From the NCBI GenBank assembly GCA_946122785.1, contig CAMGYJ010000008.1:11991475-12055474 (forward strand): 64,000 nucleotides of DNA, in the 5' to 3' direction. The stretch is from Linum tenue. Taxonomy: Eukaryota; Streptophyta; Magnoliopsida; Malpighiales; Linaceae. The translations under genes and the position numbers were made by a program. Below the pieces are notes generated by a model. The model had not been told where the DNA came from and made no database searches. It was given only the letters and a program-made list of their open reading frames with translations. This document shows, one piece after another, positions 49,646 to 58,946 of this stretch; the first letter of the stretch is position 1, and each line of letters begins with the position of its first letter.

Positions 49646-52263
49646 ATGGATAGCACCAACATCAATGAGACCGAGGTCGTGCAGGGCGAAGAAGGTAATC
49701 CTCTTTCTTTCTCACCTACTTCTACCCGACTTGAGTCGGACCCGGCCGATTCCGGCAACGGGGACGGGGACGGCGGTGGTGTTAGCAACGACGACGATGC
49801 TAGTGACGACGAGGGTGCTTCGGCGTCGCCGTCGGGCAACGTCGATTCCGGCCGGGGTTTTCAGGAGTCTTCCAACGCCGATATGGTTCCGTCGGGTAGT
49901 GGGCCGGCGGCCTCTAGTGGGGTCCTGATAATCCGGCGTACTCATGACGGAAGATCTGGCGGGGCGACCTCCGAGGTGCGCGATGGGTCAGAGACGCAGT
50001 CGGAGCCCCTTTACCATGTCCGCGTGACAGAAGCAGTGAGCCGGCTAGGGTTCCAAGGCGTGGGCGCGGTTTACACTGTTCTGGATTGGGCCGAGATGTG
50101 GGGCGATCAGCCAGCCCCACATGATAATCTTCTCCGCGGGCCCGACCACGCATCAATTTACGGGCGCGAGGATGTGGAGGAGATTGTGCGTGGGTTGGGA
50201 TTGCCCCCCAGCTGGCAGTACGCCGTACCGTCTGTGCGCAGCATGGTTGGGAACTGCCCCCCCGGGCTGGTTCGGCGTTTACACAGAGTATTGGGTGATG
50301 GGATTCAAATTTCCCATCGACCCACTGCTGTGCGCCTTATATGAGAAGCTCAATTGCTCAATCGCGCGGCTCTCTCCCTCTGTTATTATGCACGCTAGTT
50401 GCCTCCGAGCGGCGTGCAAGCGGCTCAAGATCACGCCCACTTATGGGTTGTTCCGGAAATTTTACAAGATCAAGGAGCCCACCAAGACGAGTGATTGTCT
50501 TTCCATCAAGCGGCGTGATAACAGGCCTGATGGCTTTGTGTACGGCTCGCCCAGGCTTATGAAGACCTGGTTCGAGCGCTTCTTTTATGTGAAGCCCACG
50601 CCCGGGGAGTGGGCGAGCGCGTATGTTGCGGAGCCAACCACTTGGATGAAGGGTGGCACGCATGCGTACGAGTCGGAGCTGGGCAAGTACCCCGGGCTCG
50701 ATCAGGAGTATGAGGCGTGCCTGCTTCAGAAGTTTGACCTACACTCGGCTGGGGTCCGCGAGGCCTGCCTGGCCGAATTGTTTGCCGATGGTTAGTTGTG
50801 TTCCTTTCGTTTTGTATTCTTTCTTATTAACCGCCCTCTTAACATTTATTGGCGCAGGTGTTGACTTTTCTAGCTTGGCGAGCATGATGTCTGTTGATGA
50901 AGTCATCAAGGCTCCTCGCGGTGGGAGGAAGAAGTCGAGGGAAGGTAAGCAGGCTGCCTCGGAGAGGGGCGGGAAGAGGAAGACGGCGGAGCAGCCGTCC
51001 ATTGCTGAGAAGGCGCCGAAGACGGTGCGCATTATGGAGCCGGCTGTGCAAACAGCACCGGCGACGACGCGCGTGCCTTTGGCGATTGCGGAGCATACTC
51101 CGCGCGCAGCCAGCACCGCTCGTCCCGACAGAGGTGGTGCCGGTGGAGGTGGTGCCAGTAGCTCGTCTGGAGCTGGAGTCCAGCAACAGCTGCCGCAGAT
51201 GGCCGGGGGGGCCATCGACTACTTCCGTGACGTGCGGTTGCATACGGGCGCCGCGTGTAACGTTGCGTCGGCGAATGTTGCGCTGCGGGCCGTGGGTCCC
51301 CTTTTGGGCATCCCGTCCCGCATGGAAAAGTCTGATCCGCTCATGGACCTTGCTCAGATCCATTTCGCGGTAAGACTTTCTGCGGAGTGTGAACTATCAT
51401 CATTTTTTTTTTTATCAGAAATTTTGCTAAGTGTTATCGCGCTGTATTCGCAGGGCTTGCTGGCGACTTTCCGCGCTCAACAGGAGCGGGGACGCGAGCG
51501 CGCGAAGTTGAGATCCGAAGAGTCTCGGATTGAGCAGCTGGAGGGGAGACTTGCTGACGCTGAAGGACGCGCGGAGTTGGCCACCACAAAAGCCAATGAC
51601 GCGCTAGTGGAGCTCGGCGTCCTGCAGAGCAAGCTGGCGGATCAGATGGACACCGCAAGGGAGCGCGTCCGGGCTGAGTTGCGGGCGGAGTTTGAGGTGG
51701 AGCGGAAGCGTCTGCTGGACGAGAAGGAGAAAGAGAAGAAGGAGCTGGTGTCCGACGCCGCAGACAAGTTGAAGCGGGCTCGGGATGAGTTTGAGAAGGA
51801 GAAGAGGGATTTGGTGCGGCTTCATGATGTGGCTAAGGCGGAGGCGGTTCGTGAAGCGCAAGCTGTTGCTGTCCGCCAGTTCAAGTCTTCCTTGTCATTT
51901 GGGAAGATCATTGCTGATGCGATGACTAAGGCTGTGATTGCCGTGGGCAAGAAGGTGCGCCCGGAGAATCCTGGCTACCAGTGGGATACTCGTGCCATGG
52001 TCGCGCATGTGAGGACGTGGCTGAACGAGAAAAGGCCGCTGGAGTCGGATTCGGAGTCGGAGGAAGAGGAGGAAGAGGAAGGGCGTCAGGAAGAAGAGTA
52101 GCAGCAGCAGCAGCAGGAAAGGGAGAAGGTCGAGGGCGCCAGTGGTGGCGAGAAGAAGGATGACGGGGCGAGTACTGATGAGGAGGATTCCCAACCTTTG
52201 GTGCGCCGTAAGACAGGCCTGATGGGTGCGCAGAAGAATGTTAGTGATGCTCAGGCGGACTAA
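49646..52263 (+). CDS. Antisense extra gene of the Tat-like element ('gypsy-type transposon' domain), damaged
   Basis: Spliced model: 49646-50790, 50858-51369, 51454-52101. The introns (67 and 84 nt) have gttagt/gcgcag and gtaaga/ttcgcag borders. The 84-nt intron is stop-free and in frame. A C run at 50257-50263 shifts the frame; with one fewer base the coding total would be 768 codons. Parts: an acidic Gly/Ser/Asp-rich N-terminus; a globular region with VYTEYWVMGFKFPIDPLLCAL and ITPTYGLFRKFYKI, resembling the Pfam family called putative gypsy-type transposon (Transposase_28); a basic stretch near GRKKSREGK; a coiled coil (about 51470-51880); and an acidic tail. A TAG at 52099 sits at the start of a CAG run, with about 54 more open codons to TAA at 52261. 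The protein's role is unknown. The domain name is recalled, not searched. Confidence 0.75.
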
Positions 52264-52479
52264 GTGTAGTCGCGCCTTTCTTTATATTTTGTTTTTTGCT
52301 TTTGACTTTATCCTTTCTGTCGTTAGTTATTTTGATGTAGCCGAGCGCGTTGAACACTTATGGTGCTCCCGACTTATTAAATCCAACATCTTTTGACGAC
52401 GCTCAATTGCTAGTGTGCTTATCTGTTCGCGCGTGTCTGTTTCGTCTTGTTGAATGGCGCGATGGCGCGGTACCGTGAA

Positions 52480-52975
52480 ACTGGATGGGCGTGAATAGTG
52501 CTGGACTATTCTAATTTGTCATTCCGTAAGACTGACTTGGCGCGAATAGTGCTGGACTATTGCTAAGTTTTGTTCCGTGGAACCAAGCGCAGATAGTGCT
52601 GGACTATTGCTGATTTTTTGTTCTTTCGAACTGGTTGGGCGCGAATAGTGCTGGACTATTGCTAAGTTTTGTTCTTTCGAACTGGTTGGGCGCGAATAGT
52701 GCTGGACTATTGCTAAGTTTTGTTCCGTGGAACGAAGCGCAGATAGTGCTGGACTATTGCTGATTTTTTGTTCTTTCGAACTGGTTGGGCGCGAATAGTG
52801 CTGGACTATTGCTAAGTTTTGTTCCGTGGAACCAAGCGCAGATAGTGCTGGACTATTGCTGATTTTTTTTTTCTTTCGAACTGGTTGGGCGCGAATAGTG
52901 CTGGACTATTGCTAAGTTTTGTTCCGTGGAACCAAGCGCAAATAGTGCTGGACTATTGCTAAGTTTTGTTCTTGT
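52480..52975. repeat. Tandem array of ten hairpin-containing repeats
   Basis: The core GCTGGACTATT recurs with ctggactatt at 52501, 52552, 52599, 52651, 52702, 52749, 52801, 52848, 52901 and 52948 (steps of 47-53 bp). Each copy contains AATAGT-GCTGG-ACTATT (or GATAGT), a 6-bp stem with 5-base loop. Two spacer types, one with 'gttccgtggaac' and one with 'gttctttcgaac', mostly alternate, making a ~99-bp higher-order unit. The 'gttccgtggaac' spacer is itself a palindrome. The array lies between the ends of the convergent antisense gene and pol. Confidence 0.92.
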
Positions 52976-53030
52976 GAACCGTGTCCTTTTTATTTATTGC
53001 GCTAATGCGCTATTACGAACGTGGTACACG

Positions 53031-53609
53031 CTAATCTGCATGGTGGTATTTCCTTAAGTTCTGTGCGTTCCAAGTCCTTGGGATCTTGTTGCCCCCCAGC
53101 TCGCTGAGTTTGAATGTGTTGGCTCCGACCACTTCGCGGATTAGGTAAGGACCTTCCCATGTTGAGGCGAGCTTCCCGTGTCTGGGATCGGGACGGAAGT
53201 TTCGCCGCAGTACTTGATCTCCAAGGATTAACTTGTGTGGGACCAGTTTCGCGTTGTGGTACTTGGCCACCTGCTCTTTCATTGCGGCTAGCCTGATGGA
53301 TGCCAATTCTCGCCTTTCCTGTGACAACTCAAGCTCTAATAGGCGCGCCTCGTCGTTTGCTTCCTCGTTGTACCCGGTGATTCGATAGGTCGGTGTTGCC
53401 GTTTCTATGGGGATTACCGCGTCAGTGCCATACGTGAGGGCGAAAGGGGTTTCGCCCGTTGCCACCTTGTGTGTAGTGCGATGCGCCCATAGCACCGTGT
53501 TGAGCTCGTCCGCCCAATTGCCCTTGGCCTCATTCAGGCGGGTGTGTAGGCCGTGCAAGATCGCTTTATTGGAGGATTCTGCCTGGCCATTGGCTTGAGG
53601 GTAGGCCAC
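53031..53609 (-). pseudogene. C-terminal part of integrase, out of frame with pol
   Basis: The frame reads AYPQANGQAESSNKAIL, with the third integrase catalytic residue (E of GQAES). It continues through TPFALTYGTDAVIPIE to a chromodomain-less end, ...RKYHHAD. It is separated from the main pol frame by a one-base change in the C5 run at 53636-53640 (G5 on the coding strand). Read in two frames, the integrase is complete; as it stands, translation of pol ends 23 codons after the break. Confidence 0.88.
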
Positions 53610-56600
53610 CGACGCGAATCTTGCGATGGTTCCTACCCCCGTCGCAGAAGTCTATCACTTCCACGCAGTCGAATTGTTTCCCATGGTCGAAGACGAGTGC
53701 ATTTGGGACTCCAAAGCGCGACAAAATGTTGTTGCGCAAGAAACGCGTTACTTGTTGCGCTGTTATGGATGCCAGCGCCTCAGCCTCAATCCACTTGGTG
53801 AAGTAGTCTACTGCCACGATTATGTATTTGCGCTTCCCTTTTGCAGTTGGGAAAGGTCCAAGGAGGTCGACTCCCCACTGCGCGAAAGGCCATGGGCTTA
53901 GGTTGCCCTGGAGCTCGGTGGCTGGCAAGTGATGTTGGCGCGCGTTGATTTGACATTTGTGGCACTGATCTGCGTAGTTCTTCGTATCCTTCTTAATTCG
54001 CGGCCAGTAGTATCCATGCAAGAGGATGGTGCGTTCCATGCTGCGTGGCCCGGCATGCATCGCGCACATCCCGTCATGAAGTTCACGCACTAAGTTGTGC
54101 GCCTCGTCTTGCCCAATGCATTTGAGGTAGACGCCCGAGTACGACCTTCGATATAACTCTCCCTCAATGAGTGTGCAACGGGCCGCCTTTTGCCTTAGAG
54201 TCCAAGCTTGCTTAGGGTCTTCTGGTACTGCCCCATCTTGAAGGTACTTCAAAATCGGGTGTCTCCAGTCTTCGTTTGACATAAGCTGGGTTGTGTTGAT
54301 GGCCACCTCCGAGGAGGCTTCTTCTTCTTTTTGGACGGACACGAGGCGCGTGGACTCAAAGTCAGTAGCTGTTGCCAGCTTGGATAGTGCGTCGGCGTGC
54401 GCATTCTCTTCTCTTGGTATCTGCGCATATGTTACCGCTTCGAATGTTGTGGCTCTCTGCTTAACACGCTCCATGTAGTGCGCCAGCGCGTCTTCCTTTG
54501 CATCAAACGCACCGTTCAGCTGATTGACCGCCAGGGAGGAGTCGGAGAGGACCCGTATCGTTCTCGCTCCCAAGTCATGAGCGGCCGTCATCCCTGCCAA
54601 GATGGCCTCATATTCTGCTGCATTATTTGTTTTCAGCGTCCGGAACCTGATTGCGATTTCGTGCACCGCGCCAGAAGGCGTGCGCACCACAACTCCTGCT
54701 CCGGCGCCATGTTTGCTCGCCGCTCCATCAACGTAGACTTCCCAAACGCCCTCCGGCGTTGTTTCGAGGGTCACCCCTTCTGCGATGAAGTCCGCCAAGA
54801 TTTGGGCCTTTATTGCTGGTCTTGGCGCGTATTGGATATCATATTCCGACAACTCGACCGCCCACTTGACCATGCGTCCCGACACTTCCATCGAAGTTAG
54901 TATCTTTTTTAGTGGGAGGTTTGTCAGGACGGTGATATGATGCGCTTGGAAGTACGAGCGCAGCTTCTGGGAGGCGCTTACTAGTGCCAAGGCAGCCTTC
55001 TCGATCGAGGAGTATCTTGTTTCCGCGCTGACTAGAGTGCGCGAGGTGTAATACACTGGTTGCTCGGTTCTGCCATCTCTTCTAGATATCAGCACCGCGC
55101 TCACGGCCCTTGTTGACACAGCGAGATACAAGAAAAGTTTTTCATTAAGTTTGGGGGCAGTCAGTACAGGAGGGGATACAAGATACGCCTTTAGCTCTTG
55201 GAATGCTGTTTCGCATTCTGTCGTCCATGCGAAGCGCGCCCCGTTCTTGAGTGTTTGGAAGAAAGGCGCACACTTGTCGGCGGATCTTGGTATAAATCTC
55301 CCCAGTGCCGCTATCTTGCCATTCAGAGATTGGATTTCCAACGCGTTCCGGGGCGCCCGTAATTGTTGAACCGCGGTGATTTGCTTCGGGTCGACCTCTA
55401 TGCCGCGCTTGGTTATCATGAACCCAAGGAACTTCCCCGCTTCCGCTCCAAAGACGCATTTGAGTGGGTTGAGGCGAAGGCTGTGCTGGCGGAGGGCTTC
55501 GAAAGTCTCGCGCAGGTCCTCCAGATGTGACCTGCCCGCCTTGGTTTTGACAATGAGGTCGTCTACGTACGCCTCGATGTTCCGCCCGATTTGTCGCGAG
55601 AAAACCGTGTCAATCATTCTCTGGTATGTCGCGCCCGCGTTCTTCAATCCGAACGGCATCCCTACGAAGCAGAAGTTCCCGAACGGTGTCATGAACGCCG
55701 TCTTTTCTTCATCTTCCACCGACATTGGGATTTGGTGGTATCCGGAGAACATGTCGAGAAAAGACAACGTCTCATGGTCGGCGGTTGCGTCGATCAGCTG
55801 GTCGATACGTGGCAGGGGATAAGGGTCTCCTGGGCATACTTTGTTTATTGTGGTGTAGTCGACGCACATCCGCCAGGCTCCTGACGATTTCTTGACCAAG
55901 ACCACGTTTGCCAGCCACTTTGGATACTTTACGGGTCGAATCAACACGGCTGCCAGTAGGCGCGCCACCTCTTCTTCTATCGCCTTCAGTTTGTCGCCCG
56001 TAAAGGACCTCCGCCCTTGTTGCCTTGGCTCTGCGTTGGCTGGGACTGCCAAGCTATGTTGGGCCACCTCCCTGGGCACTCCTGGCATGTCCTCCGTGCA
56101 CCACGCGAATAGTTCCTGGTACTCTTTCAGCAGCGCCACGAGCGGCTCGATCGCGTCATTACTGACGTGAGTGGAGATGCGTATCTTCCTAGTCGGCTCG
56201 GCGGGATCCAGCGCGACCTCGAAATCGGAATCCATGGACTCCGGTCGGGGTTCTTCCGCCCTTGTGTCGACGATGTTGGTTTGTCGAGCCACAACGCGAT
56301 CTTCCCATGTCGTTCCCCGTGCTTCTCCTACTCCTCTATTTGATGGGAACTTGAGTTTCTGGTGGCACGTCGACGGGAGGGCCGTGAACTTTGCGAGGAA
56401 AGGGCGGCCTAGAATGCCGTTGTGCGCCGATTCGCAATTGACGATCGTGAACTCTACTTGTTTGGAAACGCGAGGCTCCTGGTCGCCGATCACCACAGGG
56501 AGGGTGACCACTCCAATTACCGGGACCTTGGTTCCGGAGAAACCAACTAGGTTGCCTTGCGCGCGCCTGATTAGACGCGGATCGATGTCCATTTTGTCAA

Positions 56601-57297
56601 TGGTACTCTGGAAGAGGATGTCAGCCGCGCTACCTCCATCTATCAGGAGGCGGTGAGTTTTGCAGGCGGCGATTAGCGCGGTGATGATGAGCGGCTCCTC
56701 TGACGGGACTCCCTGTGGGAATTCCGTGTCATCAAAGCTCAGGTTGAACCTTGTCGGCGCGTCGACTGCCGCGCACTCCGTCGCGCGCTCCCGCTTTGTT
56801 TTCTTCTGGGGACGATCTCCTTCAACCGTCACCACCCCAATTTCCTTGCGCACTACGTATGCGCCTGTGTCATCGTCGTATTCGGCTTGGGGTGGTGGTG
56901 GCGGCGGGCGCTGAGGGGGCTCAGCTTGTTCTTTCTTCACGTGAGTGAATTCGGTTAGCAACCCTCGCCGTACGAGGCCTTCTATTTCGTACCTTAGCTC
57001 TCGGCAGTCTTCCGTCTGGTGACCCGTTGCTCTGTGGAATTCACAATGCGTATTTGGATTGCGCATATAGGGTTGGGACCTTAACGGGGCAGGCCAATTG
57101 AGCTTGTAACCCTTCTCGCGAAGGACATGGAACACATTCCTCACGGAGTCATTGAGGGGAGTGTAGGCGTTAGGCGCGCGCCTGTCTGGCGATCGCCCGC
57201 GCTGCGCCTGCTCTGGTGGGGGGGAGGGACGCGCTTTGGGCCACTGTGCATCTGTAGCAATTGGTCTCGTGGGATTGTGGTGGGAGGCTGACGACAT
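53566..57297 (-). CDS. pol polyprotein: gag end, protease, RT, RNase H, second RNase H, integrase N-part
   Basis: An uninterrupted 1,243-codon frame. The first ~130 residues are gag C-terminus (CEFHRATGHQTEDCREL). Protease active site D220 lies in LLIDGGSAADIL. Reverse transcriptase contains FLDMFSGYHQI and YVDD at residues 577-580 (55558-55569). The first RNase H follows (YYTSRTLVSAETRYSSIEK). A second RNase H of the archaeal type begins YVDGAASKHGAGAGVVV (D857). Integrase has the HHCC block ending CHKCQINARQH, D1144 (WGVDLLGPF) and D1204 (VFDHGKQF), then breaks at 53636-53640. The true pol probably continues from gag in one frame. The double RNase H supports the Tat lineage. Confidence 0.92.
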   Translation of the reverse strand: MSSASHHNPTRPIATDAQWPKARPSPPPEQAQRGRSPDRRAPNAYTPLNDSVRNVFHVLREKGYKLNWPAPLRSQPYMRNPNTHCEFHRATGHQTEDCRELRYEIEGLVRRGLLTEFTHVKKEQAEPPQRPPPPPPQAEYDDDTGAYVVRKEIGVVTVEGDRPQKKTKRERATECAAVDAPTRFNLSFDDTEFPQGVPSEEPLIITALIAACKTHRLLIDGGSAADILFQSTIDKMDIDPRLIRRAQGNLVGFSGTKVPVIGVVTLPVVIGDQEPRVSKQVEFTIVNCESAHNGILGRPFLAKFTALPSTCHQKLKFPSNRGVGEARGTTWEDRVVARQTNIVDTRAEEPRPESMDSDFEVALDPAEPTRKIRISTHVSNDAIEPLVALLKEYQELFAWCTEDMPGVPREVAQHSLAVPANAEPRQQGRRSFTGDKLKAIEEEVARLLAAVLIRPVKYPKWLANVVLVKKSSGAWRMCVDYTTINKVCPGDPYPLPRIDQLIDATADHETLSFLDMFSGYHQIPMSVEDEEKTAFMTPFGNFCFVGMPFGLKNAGATYQRMIDTVFSRQIGRNIEAYVDDLIVKTKAGRSHLEDLRETFEALRQHSLRLNPLKCVFGAEAGKFLGFMITKRGIEVDPKQITAVQQLRAPRNALEIQSLNGKIAALGRFIPRSADKCAPFFQTLKNGARFAWTTECETAFQELKAYLVSPPVLTAPKLNEKLFLYLAVSTRAVSAVLISRRDGRTEQPVYYTSRTLVSAETRYSSIEKAALALVSASQKLRSYFQAHHITVLTNLPLKKILTSMEVSGRMVKWAVELSEYDIQYAPRPAIKAQILADFIAEGVTLETTPEGVWEVYVDGAASKHGAGAGVVVRTPSGAVHEIAIRFRTLKTNNAAEYEAILAGMTAAHDLGARTIRVLSDSSLAVNQLNGAFDAKEDALAHYMERVKQRATTFEAVTYAQIPREENAHADALSKLATATDFESTRLVSVQKEEEASSEVAINTTQLMSNEDWRHPILKYLQDGAVPEDPKQAWTLRQKAARCTLIEGELYRRSYSGVYLKCIGQDEAHNLVRELHDGMCAMHAGPRSMERTILLHGYYWPRIKKDTKNYADQCHKCQINARQHHLPATELQGNLSPWPFAQWGVDLLGPFPTAKGKRKYIIVAVDYFTKWIEAEALASITAQQVTRFLRNNILSRFGVPNALVFDHGKQFDCVEVIDFCDGGRNHRKIRVGGLPSSQWPGRILQ

Positions 57298-58339
57298 GCC
57301 TGTTCTTCTCTTGGCATTCTCGCTGGTTCGAAGCGCCTGACGGATCCCGCCCCCAAGGTCTCTTCCAATGTGATCGCCTTTTCGATCTTCATCTCCAACT
57401 CCGTTGACAGCGTGACGGGCCTCTTTGCTAACGCCCGTTTGAGCTCCATGTTGTTGGTGGCCTCCATGAGGTGATGGGCAGCTGTTTCGGGGGTAAGGTC
57501 ACGGACAGACATTGCTACCCTGGACCACCTGGCGTAGAAAGCTCTCAGGCTTTCTCCCTCCTTCTGCCTGACATCTATCAGGGCCTTGAGGTGGAGGGGT
57601 GCCGTTTCTGGGAAGCGAACTTTGTTGTGAACAGAAGTATGAACTCCTCGAACGAGCGAATGATTCCGTTCGGGAGGCGGTTGTACCAGTCGAGGCATAT
57701 GCCGGTGAACGTCAACGGGAAGGTTCTGCACAGCGCGGCGTTGGAGTTGGTTTGGAGTTGCATACGCAAGCAGAAGGTGCTTACATGGTCTTCCGGGTCA
57801 GTCGTGCCATTGTACGTCGGGAGGGTGGGTGTCGCCCCCGTCAGGTTCTCCGCCATTATCTGCGCGCTCAATGGCTGGTGAATGACCCTTTTGGGCGGGT
57901 TGGGTCGGTACTGCGGAGACAGGTGTTGTTCTAAGAAGCTGAGGTCCGCCCGCTCCGGTGGTTCGATTCCCGGCGTTTCGCACGCGGGAAGTTCCGTCGG
58001 CGCGTGTTGGGGTAGCTGGGCTGTCCCCGACGCTTCTCCCAAGGCTTGCTGAGGCGCCACCGCCAAGGCGTGTTGAGGCGCGTCCGCCGCCGCGCCTATC
58101 GTTGGCGCGCTCTCCCTGCTCATCATGAGCGCGATAACTTGGCTCATTTGTTTCTGCATGTCGGCTATGACGTTGTTTTGCTTCCTCACTAGATCCCTCA
58201 TTTCTTTGGCCGTCAGCTCTGGCTCCTCTTCTTCGATGAGCACGGCGTTGAGGTTGCTGGCTTCCGCGAACGCCCTCGGGTCAGTCATTGCCTTGATCGG
58301 CGTTGCTTGGTCAGGCTGGTCGTGGTTGTGCTCTGCCAT
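57141..58339 (-). pseudogene. gag, with two frame breaks
   Basis: ATG at 58339 (minus) opens MAEHNHDQPDQATP. A Glu-rich segment and coiled-coil KEMRDLVRKQNNVIADMQKQ follow, then the capsid-like core (PTLPTYNGTTDPEDHVSTF, FTGICLDWYNRLP, SFEEFILLFTTKF). The frame changes at the G4 run 57596-57599. It continues QKEGESLRAFYARWSRVAM, TPETAAHHLMEATNNMELKRAL in the next frame. A second change at about 57310-57335 leads into the frame of pol, which holds the zinc-knuckle-like gag end. Gag would form the particle; this copy cannot make it whole. Confidence 0.85.
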
Positions 58340-58370
58340 TGGGGGATTTTCTTTAGCGTTTCTTCTTGGC

Positions 58371-58386
58371 CCCACGGTGGGCGCCA
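58371..58386 (-). promoter_or_regulatory. Primer-binding site of the Ty3/gypsy element
   Basis: On the minus strand TGGCGCCCACCGTGGG starts two bases after the 5' LTR. TGG followed by acceptor-stem-like sequence is a tRNA 3'-end primer site. I did not assign the tRNA. Confidence 0.8.
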
Positions 58387-58388
58387 AT

Positions 58389-58946
58389 TGTTTGAACCTA
58401 ACTGAGTGTAGGAGTGAGGTTCGAGTGAGAGTTTGGGTCAAGAAGAAACGCGAACGTCGAGTTTGATCAAGAAGACAAGAATCAGAGAGTTGAGTGAGAA
58501 CCGGAGTCCGAACTTTTAGAAAGAGAAGTCATTGTTATAGAGAGAGAATGGTGAAAAAATGCGATCCCCTCACCCACCGGAGTAAATGCCATATTTATAG
58601 GCTACATGGTGGTGGGTGAGTGGGTGGACTTCGAGACGGTACAACGACGTGACTACTGATGTGTCAGGGATTTAGGCCATCCCCCAACCTAGGACTTGTC
58701 AGAGGGTTGTCTATGATTTGTACCTAAAAGTCTTGACGTGACCTTCCCTCGGGAGACACAATGACGCCCTCTCCGGCTCTTGAGTCTGGTTGCCGCCTTG
58801 TCTTCCCACTTGCGCGCATAGCCTTGCTCTTGCCGCGCGTGAGGTCTCGGCGCTGTCGGACGTGTCGCGCCCTCGCCGTGTCTGTTGCGGCACGCGGTTT
58901 GACATGCTCTTTTGGCGCGGGGGTGATCCGAGTCACATGCCCAACA
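58389..58946 (-). repeat. 5' LTR of the Ty3/gypsy element
   Basis: 558 bp with TG...CA ends on the minus strand. The plus strand reads atatttatag at 58591-58600, giving a minus-strand TATAAATAT promoter for gag-pol. One mismatch to the other LTR was seen by eye. Confidence 0.93.

Larger units (their letters stand above)
48412..58946 (-). mobile_element. Ty3/gypsy LTR retrotransposon of Tat-like organisation with an antisense extra gene
   Basis: A 10,535-bp element on the minus strand. The 558-bp LTRs (48412-48969 and 58389-58946) show one mismatch by eye (a/c near 48557 and 58534). From the 5' LTR on the right the order is: primer site, gag, pol (protease, reverse transcriptase, RNase H, a second RNase H, integrase), hairpin-repeat array, extra gene on the opposite strand, polypurine tract, 3' LTR. 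Integrase after RNase H is the Ty3/gypsy order. The extra RNase H and antisense ORF are known marks of the Tat lineage. The coding frames carry single-base shifts, mostly in homopolymers. There is no target duplication (aagga versus ctttg), which is unusual given near-identical LTRs. Confidence 0.93.

Noticed and set aside
52480..52975. CRISPR-like or satellite array
   Set aside because: Spacers are themselves repeated and the array lies within a plant retrotransposon; it is an internal tandem repeat.
54397..56656. Plus-strand frames of 148-167 codons across pol
   Set aside because: They are antisense shadows of the pol frame. They lack a promoter and a domain, unlike the antisense gene at 49646.
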